From positions 858,501-922,500 of the forward strand of contig CM067077.1 of assembly GCA_033980235.1 (NCBI GenBank): a stretch of DNA of 64,000 nucleotides, given 5' to 3'. This DNA comes from Diadema setosum. Lineage: Eukaryota > Echinodermata > Echinoidea > Diadematoida > Diadematidae. The translations under genes and the position numbers were made by a program. The notes under the pieces are model-generated. The model saw nothing but the letters and a program-made list of their open reading frames with translations. It was not told where the DNA came from and made no database searches. This document shows positions 10,042 to 23,124 of the stretch, piece after piece; the stretch's first letter is position 1; each line of letters begins with the position of its first letter.

Positions 10042-12122
10042 ATTTTATACACAAGTTTTGCGGGTTAAGTCTCTTCTCTCTCATTTTGCTTTAGTTTGAA
10101 AGCCAGGTCATGGTTGAAAAAATATAAACATTTTTGTTTTTATACGCATTCCATTGGTTTTAGGGTAAGTTGCAAGTTGATGACATATCATCCGCACTTC
10201 TCCTAATTAGCATAAAAATATGTGAATAGGGCTCACTGTCGGCTTTCATTCTGACTTGTTAATGTCACTGACGTGTTCTACTAACGTAAAAAAAAAATCA
10301 ACATGAAATGATATAATACAAGTATATTTAATAAAGGGTTTAAATCCCCTTAACATAACATTTCCACATGCTTATCAATGTCTATGAGAGGCACAAAACT
10401 TGTTGGAGTTATCTATCAAGCTTGTGAAATTAGCTCGCTCTGTAACCTGTAGAATTGCAATTGTCAAAATAGTCCAACCTACGATTCCACAGCACATGAG
10501 TGGAGAGAAGCATCCCTTAGCTTGACCCCTTTGAAAAACTGGTTTATTTTTGTGCGCTCTTTATCCTGTGCCCATTTTGGTACATTGAAATTTGCCTTCT
10601 GTAAACAAAGAGATATAAAGTGGCCTACGTTTTGTGGCTGTTTTGATAGTCTATTTACACGGTTATTGTTCTCCTCCAGTGTGTCTGACTCTTCGCATTC
10701 ATTCGAACAAGAGGAAAAACTCGTGGCCGATCGGAGTAACCCAGATTCGCTTGAGGAAACACAAACTATTTATAATTCTTTCGCATGTTACAGCTGTGCG
10801 TTGACAAAACGGACCAGTTTGCACGAGATCACACCTACATGTGTACGATATTTTGATGTATTTGTTCCCTTGTTCAGCTGCTAATCAAACATGATACCTA
10901 CGCAGAAGTGAACTGGTTGAAGATTCCGACAGATCAGTAAGGTAGGCAAAACAACAGCATTTTGCACAACTGGCGTTGACGTCCCTAATTACTTAATTGT
11001 CGCTGAGCAAGCCAGATATATTCATTCTACTAGATCATAATATTCCACGAAGGCTCTGAAAGGTACTAAGTTAGGAACCAAGGCACTCATGTCACAGTGT
11101 TGGACATAATGTCATGTAAATGGCTTATGCTGTGAACCAGTTCCTGTGTGTACAAAATAACAACAAGTCCACCGTTGCAGCACACATAAAAATGATGTCG
11201 ATGTATGTCCTCAATACCATAGGTCTACAATGCTTTATATGCACTAGAAGCAAGCCTATTGTAACCCAGCCGGAAGTGTTTGTAATAGAAAGATATGTTA
11301 ATAACTTATATCTCTAAAATCCCTATTGTATCATTCACTAAACAACTTGTAGTGTTTGGTAGTAGGGTTATGTATAGCTGAAGACATAAAAAGAGTAAAC
11401 GACAGGCTCAAAACTTCTAATATCAAACTGTCAATCCTATTGATTATTTTCATGGCGGTCGGTTATGCTCCATGCTATTCTAAACCTTCATTTCTATTAT
11501 AATCATAAAATCAATGATGAATGTACAAAGTTTGTGTCTTGTCCTGCGTATATCTCCTATATGATTAGATGGGATTTTACTTCATATCAGATTTGACCTT
11601 CAGCATTGTTTAGCCAACAAAGTTATACCTTGCATCACTATAACTATAATGTTCTTCCTCGATTCTTTCTCCCCTTTTTCCTGAAGAATATATAGTTATG
11701 TGTCGAGCTTTAGATGCTATACTCACCACGCTTACTACCACTTCTACACTGACAAGCAATACGGGTGTTATTACAGGAATAATGGGGTTGGGTGGGTTCC
11801 TGTATAGGCGCTCATAGCAGACAAGCCTTTGGTGTGTCTTGCCTTGTCTTGTATTAAAAGTACTGTGCTGTCGAGACCACGGAATTGACCACGCTCGCGT
11901 GGCTTTAAAGACACGACAATCGGATGAATGGAGTCGTATTAAAGAGGCACCGAAGGTTTGTGTCATCAACGTCACAATGTAGGATTACGCCAGCTATAGT
12001 CTCGCAACTCTTCAGGGGGGAACAACTTTACACGGTGTCATTTGAAACAGTGTCGCCCTCTTTTTACCACTTAATGACAGGAGGACTCTACGGACGAATA
12101 CTAAAAACCCAAATGATTATGA

Positions 12123-12154
<32 letters not shown>

Positions 12155-13294
12155 CAGACAAAAAAAGAGGAAGAAGCAGAAGAAAAAGAAGAAGAAGAAG
12201 AAGAAGAAGAAGAAGAAGAAGACGTCATAGGAAAGTTTGGATATTACAATGGGCATTGAAAATTATTGTTTGACGAAGGCAACTTTGCAGAGGCCTGGGA
12301 AACATTTTGATAGGCCCTATTCAGTGCTTTGACTATGAAGTGGATTATAAGGCGTTATAAATCGTTATGTTCCTGACATCTAAAGCGATAAAAATAATCA
12401 GTTAATAAGTTCTTTCACTATGTATCAGAAAGCAAATCAAAACTAAGTGAACATAAAACGGCTGAATATAAACGCAATATTAAGTGACTCTGCATGATTA
12501 CATAAGGAGGGCTGTTTGTCTTCAAACTCGTTATTCTCAACTTTCATATAGGTCATGAAGATGATTTAAAATTGCCATGATATTTATTAATTATTTGCCT
12601 TAAAATTAGTAGCTTTTCGGTACACCAGTGTTTTTCAGGGGGAAAGGTTATTAATATCGAACTGACGGTACGGAGAGCAAAGGGATTCATCAAGGTGTGC
12701 ACGTCAAAGATATTTCAAGAAATTCCTGAGAAAAAATTAAAAACTTGACGGGATACTTGTATTGTATTTCCTCAAGCAAGGAAAGAAAAGCAAGTCTTCG
12801 GTATCATGTCTTTCGTTAATTCTTGATGAGAGAGATCCGTTTATTTTTAGTCATCGGTAAATGATATTTGGGCATTCACATCTGCAGTCTTTGCTAATAG
12901 CTTACCCGAAGATGAAACTGACATGTGCTGCATGACAATGCCGTTTGCCCCGGAAACAAAAGAGGGAGACATAAACTTTCAATCACTAGGGTCATCATGC
13001 CAACAAGGAGAGAGTAGGCCATTTAGGTGCAAATGATCGGTAGCATTTGTTTAAACCTGCATAGTGATAATGACAAAGGAAAGGATGATTTTTATTTGTT
13101 GCTTATAAAATCATTTCTACACACCAATTCTGATTTCGAGAGTTGAAGAGCTTATCGTGGTCATATTTTTAGCCATCGGATGCAGCAGCAGTTATCGTTG
13201 CCCGTATACTAAACTACACTGACATCTAGATGTTGAGCTCGAGTGCGCGTTCATTATACCCATATATAGTGTTTCATAAAAGAGTTTAGAACAT
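10042..13294. other. Intergenic DNA with GAAA/GAA microsatellite
   Basis: No supported gene. Open frames at 10522-10884 (120 codons) and 11610-11975 lack recognizable motifs or signs of coding use. A purine tract of (GAAA)n at about 12121-12152 passes into (GAA)n at about 12170-12222 and produces a spurious E/K-rich peptide. Confidence 0.55.
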
Positions 13295-13668
13295 GATTCC
13301 AGGTCTACTATCATGGTCTGCTTCCTAGTTCGTCTAACACCACTATGGCTAAACTCATTTGGTCTACTATCAATTTCGTCTACAAGTATATTGCGTGTTT
13401 GGTCTAATCCTCACTAATGACCAGTTTGGCTAATTAATTCGTTTAAGGACCAAATATGGCCCATGCTGTCTAATAAACTGTGGGTATTGGACGAAATGGG
13501 CATAGGCCATGTAAGTCAGTAGACCAACTGGTGATTAGGCTAAGTGGTAATTGGACTAATGGTCATTAGATGAACTGGTTGTAGACGCATAAACGAGATT
13601 AAACCATGTGGGTTGAGACTAAAATGTCTATTAGACGAAGTGGGAGTAGACCAAGTGTAAGAATCCCC
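13295..13668. repeat. Palindromic degenerate minisatellite (GGTCTA/TAGACC type)
   Basis: The left half is a chain of loose units such as TTTGGTCTACTATCA, TTCGTCTAA and TTTGGTCTAAT. The right half contains the same units in reverse, for example TAGACCAACTGGTGATTAG, GGACTAATGGTCATTAGA and TAGACGAAGTGGGAGTAGACC. The symmetry centre is near 13466. The unit is about 15-20 bases with a fixed GTCTA/TAGAC core and variable spacers. It behaves like a foldback element built from tandem repeats. No clear terminal duplication or coding frame is present. Confidence 0.75.
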
Positions 13669-14307
13669 TTTTCCCCTGTCTGCTAGAGTATAGTACCATA
13701 AACACAACAATATCTTGTGTATGTGTGATTTGTGTCTTGTGCTCCGATCTTACAGGCATGACAGGTGCGATTCTTGTCATTCTAACACCTCGGACCCTGC
13801 CAAAACACACTGCCGTTGTTGTACCCAAACGATCCGACTGTTCAATGGTCGAGAGCGTAAAGCTATGATAGCGCCCTCATACGTTCGGTATTAAAAAAGG
13901 GATTCTGTCCGCAATAGGGACATCTGTCGTGCGATTCTATAATACTTCCATTTAATGCCCATCCGTCAACAAACTATCTATACTGTATCAATGCTGGTTT
14001 CGTCTCCATGGACTACAGACTTGTAGCCTAAGAACGAATATTAATGTTCATCAAAATGCAACTAAAAGTCCGCCAGAAGGACACACGGATAAAGGAGGAT
14101 TTGCCGCGAGAGTAACTTATTGTAGTGCATGGATGCATGTAAATGCATTTTCGTGTAGTATATTTTCTCACCATAAGGGATATCAAGTATATACATATAT
14201 CTTTACAGAGCTTTATATTTTCCGTCATCTTGTTCTGATGTAAACGCGCGAAAGGTCTTCTGCAAGAATAGAAAATTAATGTGTTTGTGAAAAAAACATA
14301 TATGTAA

Positions 14308-14356
<49 letters not shown>

Positions 14357-17300
14357 AATATTAATATTTTCCCCATGTTTTATTCCGGTAGACTCTAGCC
14401 AAGCTCCCTTCTGAGTTGTTACGTAACTGATAGTTCCTGCGCATCTCCCTATGATAATACATACTGGTAATATTGCACATTATTACTTGATAATGAATGG
14501 ATATTGTAATTTGAAGAATGTTGACATAATTATCTGCAGTCGTTTTTGGCTTACTATAATTATTCGTAACTATTTAAGTCTTATAGTTGAACATGAATAC
14601 GGTCGCTTTTTCTGTTGGGAGTACCTTGTGATATTATCACAAACATATCATCACATAACACTGTCTCATAAGAGAAGCGCATTCATTTTCAGTTATCATC
14701 ATAATATTCAACAATTTGTAATAGCATCTGGCAGTCTAGACAATAATGTCTGTAAAATTGTATGGATTCCAGTCTTTAGAATATCAAAAGGCGGGATTAT
14801 TGTAGCAGGACAAAGTTCATATACAAGATTTCTTTCCTATATGCCGAAACAAGAAAATTTCCTTATGCGTTTTCTAAGAGAATACCAAGAAGGCACAGTG
14901 ACTTGATTCGCCGACGGTTTTAATTTTCAAAACAAGATATCAGTTGCGTGAAGCTTGAGTACACTCGTTCGGGGTTACCATAGTAACGTCTGCTCAATTC
15001 CTGATGCATCCTCCCGTGCGGGCGAGGTATCAGTCATTCGACTCCTGGTTATGGCTGCCATTAATCCGCATCGTCTTCTCTTACTGAGCAAAGGTCGCAA
15101 TAATGCACAGCGACAGGTAACTCATTTTACACTTAAGGTATAGATCCCCAACTCTCCAGGGCACACAACAGAATAGGATATTACTAGTATTTATGCAAAT
15201 TCTCTCATGTATACTGGCGCACTTTGAGGTACCGCTGCAGAAGTGCACTCATATTTCTCGACTTTGCGAGTTACGGTTTCAGGCAGAATAAAAGAGCTAA
15301 CTTCAGGGTTAACAACAGTTCCTTGTCATCTGCATATATCAAAGAGCGCTTTCAACTCAATAAGGAGTGATGATAATGATGGTGGTGGTGGTGGTGGTGG
15401 TGGTGGCGGTGATGATGATGAAGGGGAATGGGAAGAAGGAGGAGGAGAAAAAATGCGTACGTGTATTATGATGATAACTTAAAACTGGCTGTAATCACAA
15501 ATCAACAAAGTAGAGCCTTAAAACAGTATTGGGTAAGCTCTTACGTCACTTGGATCTGAATTGCTTTCAAACGCAAAGAAACATTGACCTTTTATGGCAA
15601 TCCAGAAATTCTGATGTTGATGATTTGGGGTCGATACATTTCTTTGTCTCCTTCCCATCTCCGGATTTATTCTCATTATCTATCATCTATTAACTTGCTA
15701 CACGGATGTCTTTCTTTTCATCCGTATGTCTCCCTCGCTGTCTATCTTGTCTGCCTGTCGGTCTCTCTGTTTTTTTTTCCGTCTGTCTGTCTGTCTGTCT
15801 GTCTGTCGCCCTTGGGAGTTGAAGCATCTCGCCTGTCATTTGCCCGTCGCCTATTAATTGGTAGAGTGATTGAAAAGAGCTCACATCTTACGTATGTTAC
15901 TAATGGATAAGACTGCTCTTACAACCTTTGGTTTGTATACCCGTCCAACGATGCCCTTCACGTTCGGGCATGAGGATTGTCTAAACATGTGGCTTCAAAT
16001 GCTAATATTTCACAATCAAAAGATTATGTGACCAAGACCAATGGTAATATGACAAGGAGAAAAATTATTTACAATACGTTAAATTAATCATTTTGTGTTT
16101 TTCCCATTTACTTTGACTGTCGACCCTTTGATCTTAAATTTGATAGGAGTCTTTAGAAGAAAGTTGATTCTTTGTTATTTCGTTATCATCATCTTTTCTT
16201 TTTATCAACACATCATATCATAATGTTATATTATCAGCACGATTCTTGCATTACGACTATCATTGCCATACCTTACAAAACAAAGTCACGAATGTCGAAT
16301 GATACATCATAGTAGTCTAACTTTTACTTAACATTTCTGCCATTATAATCTTGCGTAAAAATTGTTTATCTTTCAACACATTTCATTTTTAATCCGTCTC
16401 GTCTGAGTATTTTGCTCCTTTTTTCTGGTGATTAAGAATTTGATATCTTTTTTCCTTCACCAGCACGGATATCACTTTGTACTATACTAAAGGCATATTA
16501 GTCATACGGACGTTTCAGATCTACTAGTACACTATCCAATGTTATACGTGTATTTTGAGAAAATGGTTTGGGAGTTTGGAGTACGTACATGGGGCTAAGC
16601 TATACCTTTAAGGTTTCGTGTAATTGCTGCAGCGAACCTCACTGCACCTCAAATGAAAATTTAATTGAACCAAGTAGATAGGTCAACTAGGAAAACGATT
16701 GGCTGTAATTATATCTGGAGGTCAAGTAGGCTTAATTCTTCAACCCCCAAAATTCAGCTTTGAAAGATCTTGTTTCTATTATACTTGATGTATGCAAGTA
16801 CGTATTGATGTGTATGCATGTGTGTCATAAGCGCGTGTTGTATACGCGACCTGCCCTGCACGTCCACACAAAAATGCTGGTATTATTGTGCGCTTTCATG
16901 CATCCTGTGGATCTTCTGCCCTGGTTTCAGGAGGTAAATTCCCGCGATGGTTACATAGACACGGATTTTTCTTGTTGTCGGTGTCTATTTCCTTTTTTTT
17001 TTTTTTTTTTTTTTTTTAGGGGAGAGGGGAGGGGGAGTGGTCTACAAGCACACGTGTTCATTCATTGATCTGTAGATTAGTGAGCAAATTGTTCCTTTAA
17101 CTTACACGCTCTATAAATAGTATCAACAAAATAATGCAACAATGATATTCATCCTTATGTATATATGCCTTGTTGACAGCATAATAATTACCGAAAGCAA
17201 AGCGTTTTAGAGCAACTCAGAGAGATGTGTGAACATAGTCAAAACCTTATAATGCAACCATCTCCAGATGGAATTAATGTTTCCCTTTTTGAGATTTCTT

Positions 17301-20300
17301 GAGATTTGTCATAGCATGCACTTGCCCTGGGACTGTAAGAGAGTTTACAAGCATAATCGTCATTCACATTTTGTCCCGACCGAACATGAGAAAACTAATC
17401 AGCTGATAGTAATGAAGAGAATACTGATATCAATTGAACTGAACATGGATAAAATGAGTTTTAAAACGAGTCACAAAACTGCTCGCTGTCATAAAAAAAA
17501 GCAACAGTCGTCATCAAGCGTACGCCGCACGCTTTGCTTATATAGCTTGGGGTCCTAAATACGTGCTTAGCAGTCTCTTGCCTATGCGATAAGGTTGTTC
17601 AAGCCGTACATGCGCAGTTAGGCTTTGTTCGTCGTCAGGTTTACTCTACGATTTATCTACTGCTGATAGCATGAAGTGTAACCAAGGTTCTCCCTCAAAC
17701 GTGTCCACGTGACCATCGTTTGTTGACGTTTTCTTTGGAGGAGATGGTTTGCTGTGAGGTCACTGTCAGGTCAAAGCCAAGGAGTCATCAGCTATTGGAA
17801 GTGTTTCTTGTGAAGGTAAGGGATTCTAATGAGAATAACACGTGCTGTATATACGATGGTACGAGTTCTGCAATCTGTGCAGTAATTACGTACACCACCG
17901 GCCTGCTGGGGAAGTATAGAACCGCATATATCTCCCGGGCATGTCTGCGTTTGACTATAATTCAAATTTCGCGGAAATGTGAGGATACTAAGTCTTGATT
18001 TGTACTGCATTCTCAAATCTTCGTCTTGTAATCCAAATGCTCGCTGTGATTGTCTGATCGAATTCACTTGTTGCAGGGTCGTGAGTGTGTGTATTATGTG
18101 TGTGTGGTAACAATAATTTCCTCTCATCCGTATGTAGAAGGCTAAAGAAGGCCAATGATAAAAAACACATTGACACGTGATGAAAAATCAAGAAGAGATT
18201 TCATTGATGGAGTGATGTAATAAACATCTTTATAGAAAGTACCACTTCCTTGATTAGTCTCATTTGTGCAGAAAATTTCGATCGTGTGGATAGGACAATG
18301 TATGTAAACGACACTTTGCATCGAATCTGAAATAAGATTCAGAATTCGTTAAAGAATCTGATTCAGGGAGTTCGAGAAAAAAAGCGTATTGCGTACCCAG
18401 CGTAAAAAACAAAACAAAAAGAAAACAAAACACGGAAGATAGTTTTGAAGAGATATCCATACAGATGAGTGTCTTTTTTTGGCACCTCCTAATTGTCTTG
18501 TCCTGTTAGTGTCGTAATAACGTTTTGTTACATGGAATAAGTCAATTCCGTCAACCATGCACAGGGTGCAACCAGTGGCATAAGGAATTGGATGTTCAAG
18601 TTTAGGCCATTCGTTTTTCCAAATGCCGTGAAAGTTGACATCATCTGCATACAGAGAATGAAGCTTTGGGTCTGTCTAAACGAGTGATGATATTCGTTCT
18701 GCTGCTGCAATAGGTGTCATTCATCTTTGTTTAAAAATCCTGACAACCCTGTTGTATTAAGTCGTTAATTTAGACTGAATATTTGCATAGGACTTAACAA
18801 TCCAGTCTTTTGTTTAGCTGGGAAGTTCCTGAACTTGTACAGCTGATTTGAAGGCAGAAGAAATGCAACTCATATAACAAAACTATTTAATGAGTGCGGC
18901 GATTTTTACACCTTCGTGTTTACAGATTGCACTGCTGCTATATCAACTTTTTTTAGATGAGTTGTTACGTGGGAAGAGTTCAGTTTCAATCTGTATCGTA
19001 TGTCAGTACGGAAGTAAGGATTCAGGCACGGAAAAGAAACCGTGACTCAATCTTATCTCGGGTAAATCCCAAGACCCACATAACGACTGGCAAAAACGCG
19101 GGTGAGAAATGATCCCTGGAAGCTCTAGTAACTGTCGACTACGCCTAGCGTTGCCAGGAGGAAAGAAAATTTATCACCCTTTCCTACCACTCAGCGTCGA
19201 CCTGTTTACTATACTGCTTCTCTATGCGCCTATGTTGTAGCCTAGATAGGGTAGCCTTACCAAATTAGAATGTGATAGCATGCAACGAGAATTAAAGAAG
19301 TGCTCAGCAAATAAGCAAATGCGCGGAATATATCATGTGAAAAAATCCAGATGTGAATAAAAGAAATAAAAACTAGAAGACCCTTCGGGGCTGTCATGTG
19401 GACTATGAAGATGGCGTTGGACTACAGTTGATGATTAACATGATTAACAAATTAATGTACATTGAAATGAAAACGTGATGGTTCTTACGGATCCACCTGT
19501 GTGCATTTTGTTATACGTATTTTATCTCAAGAATATATGATTATGTTATTGGGCCCCATTTTTTCTCTCTCTTCTTTCTTTAAAACACAACAACAACATC
19601 AAATTATTATGTCATATGATTCACTGTACTGTCATGACAATCATTATTAAATATTGCCCACCATTCGTGGAAATATTCCTAATCAATGTTGAACACTTCA
19701 GTCATCAATCAACAATAACACCATGCTGCCATTTAGGTATCCTCATCTCCCTATAGTAGCAATCAGGCAAAGCGGCTCAGAAATGAAGATTGCTAACCAT
19801 TATTGGCCAATAGCAAAGCAACTGTTGTATCGGCTGATCATCTCCCACACTTGATCTAACATGGAGGCAAGAAATGCTATTGAGCTGTTTCCATTTCCCC
19901 CTTTCCAGTATCACGTGTAACATTTAAACAGAGTATTTTCTTCATATACTTTGAACTTCGCAATCGTTAGATATTTTGAGCAATACTTTGTAAGGTATTT
20001 TAAGAAGTTACAAGGTACTGTATATCCTGTATAGGCCCACGTCAATGGCAATTGAAAAGGGAACTCGTTTTGGTCCATGTTTCCATCAGGTTCGAATGTC
20101 AATAGAAAAGTTATGTTCAAAACGATGTTCAATACTCACATGATAATGTTGATTAGGTCGGAAACAGTTTTAAAAATGAGTAGATTGACAACAATATTTC
20201 GTTAGCTGTTTCAGAATTTGCAAATATTCAAATCAATCAAAGTAAAGTTACATATCAAACTTCCTGTCTTTTTTATTCTTTTTAGTTTTCCCTAACATCC

Positions 20301-20565
20301 TGACGTATTGAAATACAGTCACTTGCTCCGAAATATGATGACCCAGCAGACTGTCATAGCAAATTTCAATCTCGAAATCAGTCGCCATGTCCATGTTTTC
20401 TGTGATTACGAGTTCTGTTTGTTTCGTCTTGAAATGTATCAGTTGTTTTTCTTGTTTTGCTGCTAATCAGTCCGTTTTCAATCGCAGGAGTAAGGGTCGC
20501 CAGAAACCAACATCTAAAGAGTGTTATGTTTGTCATAAGTAGGGATAGAAGAAAAAATATGTATG

Positions 20566-20570
<5 letters not shown>
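13669..20570. other. Long stretch of mostly unique non-coding DNA
   Basis: No supported gene. It holds (TA)n at about 14309-14354, (GGT)n at about 15379-15412, (CTGT)n at about 15780-15806, and a T-run at about 16990-17018. The longest frame, 14451-14906 (151 codons), has I/Y/H-rich composition typical of translated AT-rich noise. The intervals 15.9-17.2, 17.6-18.2 and 18.7-20.5 kb look single-copy. Confidence 0.5.

Positions 20571-20614
<44 letters not shown>
20571..20614. repeat. (TA)n tract left of MITE copy 2
   Basis: Pure TA repeat ending at the left terminus of the second 249-bp MITE. Confidence 0.95.
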
Positions 20615-20618
<4 letters not shown>

Positions 20619-20862
20619 GAGTTTGTTTGCAAAAACCGATAAGTTCATTTTTGAAGATTTTGAAGTACGGCCTCTGTCATAAAGTACAAAATAATACCTT
20701 TTGAATGATATATTGGTCACTATTATAAAGGTATATTTTTGAAGTTATGGTCCAAAAAAAGCAAACATTTTCTTATTATTCTCTTTATTTTTCTTGACCT
20801 TTAATCGCAAATATCTCCATTTGGCAAATATGGACTTATCGGTTTTTGCGAACAAACTCTTC

Positions 20863-20863
<1 letters not shown>
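20615..20863. mobile_element. 249-bp TA-flanked MITE, copy 2
   Basis: Same family and same length as the copy at 7741-7989, with the interior in the opposite orientation. The outer bases begin TGAAGAGTTTGTTTGCAAAA on the left. The right end matches on the other strand except for one change (TTTTTGCGAACAAACTC). Internal landmarks shared with copy 1 include CCATTTGGCAAATATGG, CGCAAATATCTCC, TTGACCTTTAATC and GATATATTGGTCACTA. TA flanks both ends and long (TA)n arrays lie outside. Mismatches with copy 1 are scattered and there is one short length compensation. Confidence 0.88.

Positions 20864-20918
<55 letters not shown>
20864..20918. repeat. (TA)n tract right of MITE copy 2
   Basis: TA repeat with one early TG interruption. 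It continues the pattern of this MITE family lying in the middle of a TA array. Confidence 0.93.
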
Positions 20919-20921
<3 letters not shown>

Positions 20922-20939
20922 ATTATACATATGATATGC

Positions 20940-21300
20940 ATATATCGAATCCAGGTGTCAGTGGTACCGGAGGAAATCTTTCGATTTGCGTGAATTTCGA
21001 CTTACACAATTCAAGTAACGGTGACACGATATTCCTCCTGCGATAATAGCTCCGGTCTTATTTTCTCTCATACTCAGGACGGGTTTTGAAAGGTTTGGAG
21101 TTGTGGTTTGATGTGAAGATTAAGTTTAGAATCAGGGGTATGTTTCTAAATAGAATTTATGTTTGGCTTAGCGTATAGATATTTCAGGGGAGCAATTGTA
21201 GCAGGAGCACCGCAAATAACACACGTTTTTATCCACCCGGCGTAGAATATTTCTTCGACTTAGCCATTTTATCGACTTACGCGAGGTCGACTTGAATACT
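20940..21300. repeat. Probable dispersed repeat remnant
   Basis: The stretch has pieces that look like a dispersed repeat: TTTCAGGGGAGCAATTGTAGCAGGAGCA at 21181-21208 (a GCA..TTG/AGGAGCA theme), TTAGAATCAGGGGTATGTT near 21127, and several TTCGACTTA-like words near 20997, 21254 and 21272. I recall similar text in marine invertebrate genomes but cannot name a family. There is no coding frame. Confidence 0.35.
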
Positions 21301-22918
21301 GTAGTAGGCATATATCAAATCTGTAGATTATAATAAGGTGGCGGTAAGCTACAGTGACGTCACCATTTATCTGAATGTATTTATGTATCTGACATGTGAC
21401 CTTCCCTTTAAGTTCCTCTTCAGAGATCGCAGGTGCGTCGTTAGGTTCTGCTTTCCGCTCCTTGCATGCCTCCATCCGCGGTATGTGGCATGTATATAGT
21501 TTATAATCCGCGCCGCCACAGATTTGTAAACGAATGCAGGGGTGAAGATAATCAAAGTGTTCGTTTCCATGGCAACGCAAGTCTGTCGTATGGATGCTGT
21601 GACGTTTTGTTGGATGCACGGTTTTATGCTAGAACGATTTGTAATGTCGTTATAATATGTCTTCCTTCCCCCATCTATTTCCGATGATTTCCCTCCATTC
21701 ACGCCAGTTCTCTTCTTTATTGTGCAAACAACAACAAAAACAACTAAGCTTTATTCAGTTGTTTGTGGTTGCATGTAATTTTTATCAGCGAGTCAGAGGC
21801 ATATATTATTGTTGGAATCAGGGGAGAGTAATAAAAAACTAATAATGAACAAGAACAATGGTAGGTTATTTTAGATGATCCTATACCGTGCATTTCTCTG
21901 AAGAAATTTGTAGGGACAGCGGGACATGCTGGGGAAAAAGAATCGAGTGCAGTATGAAGAAGAACTTCTTACGTACACACGTATTCACATTTAAAACAGT
22001 CGCTGGTTTCGGCAGGATCTACACACAGAAATTAAAAGATGTAACCCTAGTAAGCCCGCCAGTAGCATTAGCATCGAGTTCTTACAATGCTTAAGTAATT
22101 TCAAATGGCATCCCCGCTGGAAATCCATTTCATGCCCTTTGTCTTTGTTTGTTTCTCGGAATGTTGATGTTTTAACCATTAGCTGATGCATTTCATACAT
22201 CGAGTCTTAAGTGTTCGCCTGAGGAATCAGTGTTTTCTTCGAAAAGAAAATGATCTTCGGTTACCAAAATGATGGTCCGAACAGTGGATTCATCGCAGAC
22301 TGAGTAAAGAAAAATAAGTAAATCTCTTATTCGAACCTTCAATTAGATACAACGTGTCGTGAAAACGAAATCAAGATTGTGTTTCAAAGAAAAAAAAAAA
22401 TCTTTTCTACCCATCGACTTTGGTTTGTTAAGCCGTATAACATTTCATTTGTTACATGATAAATAACTATGCTATCCGTTTGTTCATAAGATCATATTCA
22501 AACCAAATCATAATAGTCACTTGTGAAAATCCGGAACATCCACATGAATTGAAGAAACTCCTTTTATCTATGTCTTTTTCCAAGTACTTTTGAATTTGTA
22601 TTGATAATGTTAATCAGATACTTAACTCGTTCGATAATTCCTAATTTTGCAATTTTATAATGTGCCTTTAGTGAAATATCCGCATGTATATCAGCATTTC
22701 CGGTTATGTTGTCAGAGTGATTTTAAAGTTGAGTTTTTGTCTTTTGTGTGTTTCCTTCTTTACATTGATGTAATGCAGAGAAAGATTCATCAGAAATCCC
22801 TCTCGATCTACAGACAGTAGGACAAGATGAAGAGGTATTCCTCTGACAAATACATTGATTTGTATAACTTCATTTGAACATACATACACCTTAGTATCAT
22901 TTGTTACTACGGGGGTTG

Positions 22919-22921
<3 letters not shown>
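21301..22921. other. Intergenic DNA, no gene seen
   Basis: Open frames on both strands overlap between 21.27 and 21.70 kb, where GC content rises slightly. None shows a domain, and no start, splice or polyadenylation context could be tied to them. The remainder is AT-rich and unique. Confidence 0.5.

Positions 22922-22971
<50 letters not shown>
22922..22971. repeat. (TA)n tract
   Basis: About 25 TA units, one with a TTTA interruption, about 45 bases before the long hairpin at 23015. Confidence 0.95.
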
Positions 22972-23014
22972 GTTGATTAGGTAGTCCACGTGTTGGCAAG
23001 ATAAAAAGATAAAT

Positions 23015-23124
23015 AACAAAACTGGAACAAAGTTCATGCTGTATCACCAACGGTTTATTTCTGCACAGAAATAAACAGAAATAAACCGTTGGTGATACAG
23101 CATGAATTTTGTTCCAGTTTTGTT
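23015..23124. repeat. Near-perfect 49-bp hairpin
   Basis: The left arm 23015-23063 and right arm 23076-23124 are reverse complements over 49 bases with a single G/A difference, which still allows a G:U pair in RNA. They are separated by a 12-base loop (CACAGAAATAAA) that repeats part of the arm. The arms begin AACAAAACTGGAACAAAGTT. Near identity implies recent origin by inverted duplication, or selection on a structured transcript. Confidence 0.92.

Noticed and set aside
14451..14906. 151-codon frame
   Set aside because: Length is within chance for this composition over 64 kb. It is rich in I, Y and H with no domain or splice context.
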